This document shows, piece by piece, positions 1 to 6,338 of a DNA stretch of 64,000 nucleotides. The first letter of the stretch is position 1, and the number at the start of each line of letters is the position of its first letter. Below the pieces are notes generated by a model. The model was not told the DNA's origin. It saw nothing but the letters and a program-made list of their open reading frames with translations, and searched no databases. The stretch is taken from assembly GCF_900128885.1 (NCBI RefSeq), contig NZ_FQTU01000013.1, positions 7,703 through 71,702 on the forward strand, in the 5' to 3' direction. Made by a program: the position numbers and the translations under genes. This stretch comes from Alkalibacter saccharofermentans DSM 14828 (GTDB lineage: Bacteria; Bacillota; Clostridia; Eubacteriales; Alkalibacteraceae).

Positions 1-392
1 ATATTCTCTTCTCGCAGCATGCCTACCTTATCTTGAAGTATCTCTATCGGATTAAGAAACACCGCTGTGTAATGGTCCGGGGCTTCAAGGGTAAGATTGA
101 TAAAGGTTTTTATTACATTTACATAAGTATCTTCCGGATTTGATTCATCGATTGGGATTTCAATTAACTTTTCAGCAATTTTCTTTTCGTTTTCTTCATA
201 TAGCATTAGAAGTATCTCTGCTTTGCTGCTGAAATAATGATAGATGGCTCCCGGAGAGTAATCGATAATCTTTGCTATTTTTCGGATTGAGAGCTTTTCA
301 TAGCCCTCGTCTATCAGTATCCTGCTGGCAGCATCAAAAATTTTTGACCTAAATGCCTCTATTTCCGTCTCGCGACGCTCCTTTGTTCCCAC
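1..392 (-). CDS. TetR/AcrR family transcriptional regulator, C-terminus cut by window edge
   Basis: A one-component DNA-binding repressor. Read on the minus strand from a GTG start at 392-390, placed 8 nt after an AAGGAGG site, it gives a classic TetR N-terminus: a helix-turn-helix with the motif SIRKIAKIIDYSPGAIYHYF, followed by the usual S-K-A-E-I-L linker into the ligand-binding domain. About 130 residues are visible; the rest lies beyond base 1. The gene is divergent from the PTS permease at 629 and has a 17-bp palindrome just upstream of its start, so autoregulation and control of the divergent permease are likely (inference). The ligand cannot be told from what is visible. Confidence 0.88.
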   Translation of the reverse strand, partial: MGTKERRETEIEAFRSKIFDAASRILIDEGYEKLSIRKIAKIIDYSPGAIYHYFSSKAEILLMLYEENEKKIAEKLIEIPIDESNPEDTYVNVIKTFINLTLEAPDHYTAVFLNPIEILQDKVGMLREEN

Positions 393-425
393 GAAACATT
401 CCTCCTTATCTAACGTTGATTTTAA

Positions 426-442
426 ATTGAACACTGTTCAAT
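426..442. promoter_or_regulatory. Palindromic operator, probable TetR-family binding site
   Basis: ATTGAACACTGTTCAAT is a 17-bp palindrome (ATTGAAC arms around a 3-nt centre) lying 34 bp upstream of the TetR GTG start and 69 bp upstream of the -35 element of the divergent permease. Its size and symmetry fit TetR-family operators. Confidence 0.7.
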
Positions 443-510
443 AGTGAATATATCATATAATATATTAAAATGCAAAGTTATTTTTAAAGTTTAAATGAAA
501 AAGTATCGGA

Positions 511-539
511 TTGACACCTCAGAGGTTCTAGAATAGAAT
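511..539 (+). promoter_or_regulatory. Sigma-A-type promoter of the PTS permease
   Basis: TTGACA (511-516), a 17-bp spacer and TAGAAT (534-539). The roughly 80-nt leader that follows holds a short hairpin (TTGACT 540-545 with AGTCAA 555-560) and a second one (CCTC/GAGG, 582-593), then the AGGGGAG ribosome site. Confidence 0.75.
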
Positions 540-628
540 TTGACTTATAGGAGCAGTCAAAGTGGTTAATTCAAGGCATAGCCTCAGATGAGGGGTAACA
601 TAGAATCAGCCTTTAAAAGGGGAGATAA

Positions 629-1990
629 ATGGTGGGATTTGTTATTGAATTTTTCGATGTTCTGAGTGGATTAGGCGCAAGCGTTATGATGCCGATTATT
701 ATCGCTATTTTCGCAATGGCTCTTGGAGCGAGATTTGGCAAAGCTCTTAGAGCGGGATTGTTGGTGGGGGTAGGGTTCATAGGCCTTAATACAATGATAG
801 GGTTGCTGGGATCGACCTTAGGTCCGGCTGCTCAACAAATGGTGGAGAATGCAGGCTTGAATCTGAACGTTATCGATGTAGGCTGGCCAGCCGCCGCTGC
901 CATTGCATTTGGGACTAAGGTTGGCGCTATGATGATACCCGTAGGATTAATTATCAACATATTGATGCTTCTGACCAATACGACAGAAACGATTAATATC
1001 GATATATGGAATTATTGGCACTTTGCTTTTACAGGATCATTGGTTGCTATAATGACAGACAGCGTAGGATGGGGGATATATGCAGCTGCAATCAATATGG
1101 TAATCATTATGGTTATAGCTGATGTTGCGGCCCCGATGTTTGAAAAGTATAACGGATTGTCTGGAATATCTCTTCCCCATGGATTTGCAGCGGCTTATGC
1201 TCCCATAGCGCTTATAGTAAACAAATTGATTGATTTTATACCCCTGGTAAATAAAATTGATATCGATGCGAAGAAAATCGAAAGCAAGATGGGAGTTTTT
1301 GGAGAGCCTGTTTTAATTGGAACCCTCATTGGATTCGCAGTAGGAGTACTGGCTTATGGAATAGCAGACTATGCAACCAATTTCCAGTTGGCGATTACTA
1401 TGGGAGCCGTATTGGTGCTTATTCCTAAGATGGCATCAATATTGATGGAAGGCTTAATGCCTGTGTCAGAAGCAGCTCAAGGTTTTATTCAAAATAAATT
1501 TTCAAATAGGAGGAAAATTTATATAGGGATGGATGCTGCAATTGCACTTGGTCATCCTATAACTCTGGCAGTGGCGTTGATCCTAACGCCCATGACAATA
1601 TTGTTGGCTCTTATACTGCCAGGAAACCAGCTGATTCCATTTGCTGATTTGGCTGGGATTCCTTTTGCGCTGATATATGTAGTTCCAATCTGCAAAGGAA
1701 ATGCATTCAGAACCTTTATTGTAGGATTGGCGATTATATCTGCGGGTTTATTAATCGCAACCAATTTGGCACCTCTTCATACACAAGCGGCAATTCAGGC
1801 AGCTGTTGAAATACCTGAGGGAGTTGAATACATTTCGTCTATATGCGATGGCGGGAATCCATTGCCTTGGGCATTCGTCAGGATTGCAAAAATGCTGGGA
1901 AGCACTGTCAGCGCAGCAGTGTTCGCTGTTGTTGCTATTTGCATGTCCCTATGGAACCGAGCTAGAATTCTTAGGAATGCTGAGAAATAA
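629..1990 (+). CDS. gatC: PTS galactitol-type EIIC permease (EIIC-GAT family)
   Basis: Membrane channel component of a phosphotransferase system, expected to translocate and permit phosphorylation of a hexitol or related sugar. The 453-residue protein is almost wholly hydrophobic with about ten membrane spans. It has the family N-terminus (LSGLGASVMMPIIIAIFAM), the GVGFIGLNTMIGLL segment and the IGMDAAIALGHPITLAVALIL stretch typical of GatC. The ATG follows an AGGGGAG site. No EIIA or EIIB lies beside it, so it must borrow partners encoded elsewhere or serve another role. The next genes are an LsrG-like ABM protein and a nitroreductase with a separate promoter. The substrate is not certain; galactitol is only the family name. 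Confidence 0.85.
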   Translation: MVGFVIEFFDVLSGLGASVMMPIIIAIFAMALGARFGKALRAGLLVGVGFIGLNTMIGLLGSTLGPAAQQMVENAGLNLNVIDVGWPAAAAIAFGTKVGAMMIPVGLIINILMLLTNTTETINIDIWNYWHFAFTGSLVAIMTDSVGWGIYAAAINMVIIMVIADVAAPMFEKYNGLSGISLPHGFAAAYAPIALIVNKLIDFIPLVNKIDIDAKKIESKMGVFGEPVLIGTLIGFAVGVLAYGIADYATNFQLAITMGAVLVLIPKMASILMEGLMPVSEAAQGFIQNKFSNRRKIYIGMDAAIALGHPITLAVALILTPMTILLALILPGNQLIPFADLAGIPFALIYVVPICKGNAFRTFIVGLAIISAGLLIATNLAPLHTQAAIQAAVEIPEGVEYISSICDGGNPLPWAFVRIAKMLGSTVSAAVFAVVAICMSLWNRARILRNAEK

Positions 1991-2024
1991 AGGACAATGA
2001 TTCGAAACTATAATTCATATAGCA

Positions 2025-2053
2025 TTGACACAAAACTTAAGGACAAATAAAAT
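2025..2053 (+). promoter_or_regulatory. Promoter for the ABM protein/nitroreductase pair
   Basis: TTGACA (2025-2030), 17-bp spacer, TAAAAT (2048-2053), followed by a GGGGGAAGG ribosome site before the ATG at 2086. Confidence 0.7.
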
Positions 2054-2085
2054 TTTAATATATAACGATTAAGGGGGAAGGAATA

Positions 2086-2406
2086 ATGATAGTGACAGTT
2101 GTAAAGGTATTTGTTAAGGAAGGTTATGCAGAGGACTTCATAAAAGCAACAGTTGAAAATCACAACAAATCGATTCACGAGGAAGAGAACCTTCGTTTTG
2201 ACTTGCTTCAAAGCAAGGAGGATCCCAACTTATTTACACTCTATGAAGCGTACATGTCTGAGGAAGGGGCCAAGGCCCACAAGGAAACGGAGCAGTATCT
2301 CACTTGGAGGGAGAAGGTTGCCGACTGGATGGCAAAACCAAGAGAAGGCATGACATTTAACGCGGTGGCGCCGGAAGAAATCGAAGCCTGGAAGACGTTG
2401 AAGTGA
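2086..2406 (+). CDS. ABM-domain protein, LsrG/YgiN-like
   Basis: A 106-residue antibiotic-biosynthesis-monooxygenase (dimeric ferredoxin-like) fold protein. The core NLRFDLLQSKEDP, LYEAYMSEEGAKAHKET and KPREGMTFN segments closely follow E. coli LsrG as I recall it (NLRFDVLQ, YEAY, HK, PRK, FN), the enzyme that isomerises phosphorylated autoinducer-2. Many relatives are annotated only as putative quinol monooxygenases. It sits 95 bp after the orphan PTS permease and 48 bp before the nitroreductase, from its own promoter. Fold assignment is firm; an AI-2 role is a guess, since no LsrK, LsrF or AI-2 receptor is nearby. Confidence 0.8.
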   Translation: MIVTVVKVFVKEGYAEDFIKATVENHNKSIHEEENLRFDLLQSKEDPNLFTLYEAYMSEEGAKAHKETEQYLTWREKVADWMAKPREGMTFNAVAPEEIEAWKTLK

Positions 2407-2454
2407 CAAGTTTTATAAAGCAATGGTGCAGGAAACGATCAGGAGGATAATTAC

Positions 2455-3129
2455 ATGAATCAAGATGAAAAAAGAAAATTTATAATTAATCTTTACCAAA
2501 ATAGGTATACATGCAAAGGGTTCGATCCTGAAAAAAGGGTCTCAGACGAAGATTTTAATGCGATTATCGAAGCAGGAAGGCTTGCACCTAGCTCTATGGG
2601 ATTTGAACCGTGGAAGTTCGTATTAATAAACAACGAAGACGTCAAAGAAAAGATTAAGCCACATGCTTGGGGTGGCGAGAAGAGCCTGGAAGGCGCAAGC
2701 CACTTTTTGGTGATACTGACCCGAAGCCCAAAGGACTTGAGATATGATTCTGATTACATAGAGTATATACAAAAAGACATCCAAGGGTTTTCGGATGAAC
2801 TGAGAGAACCTAGAAAAATAAAGTATAAGAACTTTCAGATAGAAGATTTTAAGCTTTTTGAAAGCGATAGAGCCCTGTTTGACTGGGCATGCAAGAATAC
2901 CTACATTGCACTTGCAAACATGTTAACAGCGGCAGCAGTATTGGGAGTGGATTCAACTCCAATCGAGGGATTCCACCGAGACAATCTCGAGAGGGTCTTA
3001 ATAGAAGAAAGGATAATCGATCCTGAGCATTTTGGACTCTGCTGCATGGTGGCATTTGGCTATACTAATAGGGAACACAGGCCAAAAACCAGAAGAAAAG
3101 TTGAAGAAGTTTTAGAAATTATAGAATAA
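2455..3129 (+). CDS. Nitroreductase family NAD(P)H-dependent FMN oxidoreductase
   Basis: Soluble flavoenzyme that would reduce nitro groups, quinones or similar acceptors using NAD(P)H. The 224-residue protein carries the family N-terminal R-Y-T-C-K-G-F signature, the FMN-contacting AGRLAPSSMGFEPWKFVLI segment and the C-terminal GLCCMVAFGY strand followed by a basic R-P-K-T-R-R end. The length is typical. Start ATG follows AGGAGG. It forms a two-gene unit with the ABM protein and ends in a strong terminator shared with the convergent hydrolase. The substrate is unknown. Confidence 0.9.
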   Translation: MNQDEKRKFIINLYQNRYTCKGFDPEKRVSDEDFNAIIEAGRLAPSSMGFEPWKFVLINNEDVKEKIKPHAWGGEKSLEGASHFLVILTRSPKDLRYDSDYIEYIQKDIQGFSDELREPRKIKYKNFQIEDFKLFESDRALFDWACKNTYIALANMLTAAAVLGVDSTPIEGFHRDNLERVLIEERIIDPEHFGLCCMVAFGYTNREHRPKTRRKVEEVLEIIE

Positions 3130-3132
3130 CAG

Positions 3133-3157
3133 AAAGCTCCGGTTACCCCGGAGCTTT
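3133..3157. terminator. Bidirectional rho-independent terminator
   Basis: Perfect 10-bp stem AAAGCTCCGG / CCGGAGCTTT around a 5-nt loop, between the convergent nitroreductase and hydrolase genes. Confidence 0.88.
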
Positions 3158-3177
3158 AATCTGCTGTTATCCATTAT

Positions 3178-4047
3178 TCATATCCCCATGTCGGCTATCA
3201 TGCTATCGTCCGAAGTTGCGTATGAAATCGCCATGTGTCGAGGATCAAGCTGCTTTTCAAGCCAGAACAAAACATCCCCGATTACTTCATCCCGGCTATA
3301 TTCGTTAAATATTTCATGATAGAGCTTTGCGTATATTTTTAATGTCTTGTCTTCTGAAGCTATATCTCCATAAAAATCTCTGGAATCTTTATTGCTGACA
3401 AGACCGTCATTTCCTCCGTGCAATATTATAACCGGATCCAGGAATCTATGTCCATTTTCTTTCAACCAGTCAAGACCGTTAAAGAGAGAATAAAAAAGTC
3501 CTGCAGAGATTTCTTTTTCCACCAAAGGATCCTTGACATAGGCCTCTACCACCTTGGGATTACTACAGATTCCAGGTCCTAGCTCATTTGGAAAGTATGT
3601 CTTTGGGTCCAGGTCTCTATCCAGTTCAGCGCCAATATTGGCATTGTTGCGGGTAAGGGCTCCTGATAAAATATAGCCGTCAATCTTGTATGGGTAATTA
3701 CTGCCATATAATGCCCCAGCATAACCTCCCATGCTGTGGCCAATTAAAAAAACAGCTAGGTGAGGATTTTCGTTTTTTATCAATTCCACGACCACATTCA
3801 CATCTTCAAATATTTGTGTATAGTCGTCGTAGTAAACTTTGGGACCTTCTGACTTGCCATGACCTCTGTGATCAAAGCGGTAGACACCGAAACCTTTTTC
3901 ATTGAGCTTTTGAGTAAGGTAATTGTACCTGCCTTGATGCTCACAAAGTCCATGTACAATTAAGACGATTGCCTTAGGGTTTACAGGTACTTCTTTTTTC
4001 AAGAAGAGTTTGGTTCCGTCATAAGACGAAATAATTTTGCTTTCCAT
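3178..4047 (-). CDS. Alpha/beta hydrolase, monoacylglycerol lipase/lysophospholipase-like
   Basis: A 289-residue serine hydrolase of the Hydrolase_4 group. The oxyanion strand VLIVHGLCEHQGRY, the YRFDHRGHGKSEGP segment and the nucleophile elbow GHSMGG (Ser about 105) are all visible. The acid residue sits in HGGNDGLV and the catalytic His in KLYHEIFNE. There is no signal peptide or lid-type membrane anchor, so it is cytoplasmic. Related proteins hydrolyse monoacylglycerols or lysophospholipids; the real substrate is open. It is transcribed alone, converging on the nitroreductase. The C-terminus extends some 20 residues past the domain. Confidence 0.88.
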   Translation of the reverse strand: MESKIISSYDGTKLFLKKEVPVNPKAIVLIVHGLCEHQGRYNYLTQKLNEKGFGVYRFDHRGHGKSEGPKVYYDDYTQIFEDVNVVVELIKNENPHLAVFLIGHSMGGYAGALYGSNYPYKIDGYILSGALTRNNANIGAELDRDLDPKTYFPNELGPGICSNPKVVEAYVKDPLVEKEISAGLFYSLFNGLDWLKENGHRFLDPVIILHGGNDGLVSNKDSRDFYGDIASEDKTLKIYAKLYHEIFNEYSRDEVIGDVLFWLEKQLDPRHMAISYATSDDSMIADMGI

Positions 4048-4295
4048 TTCTATCCCTCCAATAGCTAGATCTTATAACTTTCGTATACCCATTTTGTACT
4101 TGTCAAAACCTAAAAAGCAGCATGGCGTTTATTTCTAATCAAAAGTTCTCATAGAAGAGCTCGAAGAAGAGAACTGATTCCTAGTTTTGAAGAAGCTCTT
4201 GTTTTTTACTGTATTAACCTGCGGTTATTTTCTATAGGCGAGGGTATAATTATACCAATAAGAAGTTTGGCACTATTGCCAGGGAGGAAGGAAAA

Positions 4296-5387
4296 ATGAA
4301 TCCAGCATTAGCTAAATTGATAATGATAATTGCAGTTTCGGGTCTGATAGTAACAGGATTTATGTTCTTTGACCGATCAAGTAATGATCAAGATGAGGAT
4401 GAGTTGTCTCAAGAGGATTTTCTGCCGGATTACGATAACAGCAGGTACAAGAATATTTATTTGGCGGGAGGCTGTTTTTGGGGAGTGGAAGCCTACTTTT
4501 CAAGAATAATCGGAGTTGAATATACCAGCGTAGGATATGCAAACGGAATAGGAGAGGACACGAGCTATCGCAGGATAGACTCCACTGGACATGCGGAAAC
4601 TGTAAAAATCGTCTACGACCCCGAAAGGATCACACTGGAGGATTTAGTGACTTATTATTACGGGATAATTGAACCGACAAGTCTGAACAGACAGGGAAAT
4701 GACAGAGGAACCCAGTATAGAAGCGGGATTTATTATTCGTATGAGGCAGATTTGGATACAATCCTAGGGGTGACTGAGAAGGAGCAGCTAAAGCACGCAA
4801 AGCCTATTGTGACAGAAATAGAAGCCTTGAAAAATTTCGTTCTGGCTGAAGATTACCATCAAGATTATCTTTATGAGAATCCCGGAGGGTACTGTCACGT
4901 TAACTTGTCAGTGATACCTAATGAGAAGCCAGTTGTAAATCCATTGGACTATCCCAAGCCTGGAGAGAAAGAAATAAAGCAGATGCTTACGCCATTGCAG
5001 TTTGAAGTCACCCAGAGAAAGGGAACTGAAGCGGCTTTTCAAAACAGATACTGGGATAATAAGGAAAAGGGTTTGTACGTAGACATCGTAACTGGGGAGC
5101 CTTTGTTCTTGTCGAAATACAAGTACGATAGCGGGACCGGGTGGCCAAGCTTTACAGAACCGATAGATAAATACACAGTAAAATACTACAGGGACCAAAA
5201 TTTTGGGATGGAAAGAGTAGAAGTAAGAAGCAGAGTCGGTGGATCTCACTTGGGGCATGTATTTAGAGACGGACCTGTGGAGGAAGGTGGACTGAGATTT
5301 TGCATCAACAGTGCTGCTTTGGATTTTATTTCATATGGAGAAATGGACGAGAGAGGATACGGAAGGTTAAAGGTTTTGTTTGAATAA
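4296..5387 (+). CDS. msrAB: Membrane-anchored methionine sulfoxide reductase MsrA-MsrB fusion
   Basis: Repairs oxidised methionine in proteins: MsrA reduces the S-epimer and MsrB the R-epimer. The 363-residue protein has an N-terminal hydrophobic anchor (about residues 7-25) and an acidic linker. Next is an MsrA domain with the catalytic GGCFWG (Cys about 60) and YANG, then an MsrB domain starting near LTPLQFEVTQ, with SGTGWPSF, GGSHLGHVF and the catalytic RFCIN (Cys about 336). The paired CxxC zinc motifs of many MsrB proteins are replaced by non-Cys residues (for example DIVTGEPLF), so MsrB is the zinc-free type. The anchor suggests action outside the membrane on envelope proteins (inference). 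It is followed after 29 bp by a phosphoesterase. Confidence 0.95.
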   Translation: MNPALAKLIMIIAVSGLIVTGFMFFDRSSNDQDEDELSQEDFLPDYDNSRYKNIYLAGGCFWGVEAYFSRIIGVEYTSVGYANGIGEDTSYRRIDSTGHAETVKIVYDPERITLEDLVTYYYGIIEPTSLNRQGNDRGTQYRSGIYYSYEADLDTILGVTEKEQLKHAKPIVTEIEALKNFVLAEDYHQDYLYENPGGYCHVNLSVIPNEKPVVNPLDYPKPGEKEIKQMLTPLQFEVTQRKGTEAAFQNRYWDNKEKGLYVDIVTGEPLFLSKYKYDSGTGWPSFTEPIDKYTVKYYRDQNFGMERVEVRSRVGGSHLGHVFRDGPVEEGGLRFCINSAALDFISYGEMDERGYGRLKVLFE

Positions 5388-5416
5388 TACGCAGATAAGC
5401 TGATCGGAGTGATTAT

Positions 5417-6307
5417 ATGAGAACAATGCAAAGACTTACCGAAGCATATGAGAATGCTCTAAGAGTGGAGTTTGACGACGATTCAAAGTTTATAATATTC
5501 AGCGATGTCCACAGAGGGGACAATAGCCTGTCAGACGAGTTTTCCCACAACCAAAACATATACCAGCACGCACTTAACTATTACCTGGAAAATGATTTTA
5601 CATATATTGAAGCTGGAGATGGGGATGAACTTTGGGAACATGAGATTTTTAAATACATAATCAGGGCCTATGGAGACATATACACCTTGATCAGTGAATT
5701 TTACAGAAAAGACAGGTTCTATATGCTATATGGAAATCATAATATGGATCTTAAATTCGAGGACTATGTAGAGGACAATTTGTACAAGTTTTACGATATA
5801 TACGAAGACACATTCGATGTGTTATTTCCTGGGCTTAAAGTGTACGAAGCTGTAGTGCTCGAGCACTCAGAAAATAAAAAAGAGATATTTATAGTGCATG
5901 GGCATCAAGGAGATTTCTTAAACGATCATATATGGCCCATAACAAAATTTTTAAACAGGCACCTTTGGCACTACTTTCATATAGTTGGTTTTAGAAACCC
6001 GTCAAGCCCTTCAAAGAACATGCATAAGTGCCACAAGATAGAAAGGAATTACTCAAAGTGGATACGACAGCACGAAATAATGCTCATAGCCGGACACACA
6101 CACAGACCTAAATTTGTAAGCAATTCAGGGGAATCCTATTTTAATACAGGTGCCTGTGTTTTTCCTCTTGGGATAACAGGAATTGAAATTCAAGAAGGCA
6201 CTATAGCTCTTGTCAAATGGCATATCAGACCTGACCCGATAGGATCGCTTACCGTTCAAAGAAGCGTGGTCAAGGGTCCGAGCCCACTTGCAGATTTTAT
6301 GTATTAA
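5417..6307 (+). CDS. Calcineurin-like metallophosphoesterase
   Basis: A two-metal phosphoesterase of 296 residues. All the metal-ligand motifs are present in order: FSDVHRGD (Asp about 30, His 32), AGDGDELWE, YGNHN, VHGHQGD and AGHTHRP. The layout resembles the LpxH-like phosphoesterases of Gram-positive bacteria, which often act on phospholipid or nucleotide pyrophosphates, but no lipid A pathway is expected here. No signal peptide. It probably shares a transcript with msrAB (29-bp gap) and ends at a strong terminator. The substrate is unknown. Confidence 0.88.
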   Translation: MRTMQRLTEAYENALRVEFDDDSKFIIFSDVHRGDNSLSDEFSHNQNIYQHALNYYLENDFTYIEAGDGDELWEHEIFKYIIRAYGDIYTLISEFYRKDRFYMLYGNHNMDLKFEDYVEDNLYKFYDIYEDTFDVLFPGLKVYEAVVLEHSENKKEIFIVHGHQGDFLNDHIWPITKFLNRHLWHYFHIVGFRNPSSPSKNMHKCHKIERNYSKWIRQHEIMLIAGHTHRPKFVSNSGESYFNTGACVFPLGITGIEIQEGTIALVKWHIRPDPIGSLTVQRSVVKGPSPLADFMY

Positions 6308-6338
6308 AAAAGCCTGTGCTTGTCACAGGCTTTTTTTT
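6306..6338. terminator. Bidirectional rho-independent terminator
   Basis: AAAAAGCCTGTG and CACAGGCTTTTTT form a perfect stem around CTTGT, followed by T8. It serves the phosphoesterase and the convergent P-type ATPase gene. Confidence 0.9.

Noticed and set aside
4145..4206. Overlapping hairpins (GTTCTC/GAGAAC and AAGAGCT/AGCTCTT with a T run) upstream of msrAB, which could suggest an attenuator
   Set aside because: The hairpin lies upstream of the likely -10 box of msrAB (TATAAT near 4245), so it would not be in that transcript.
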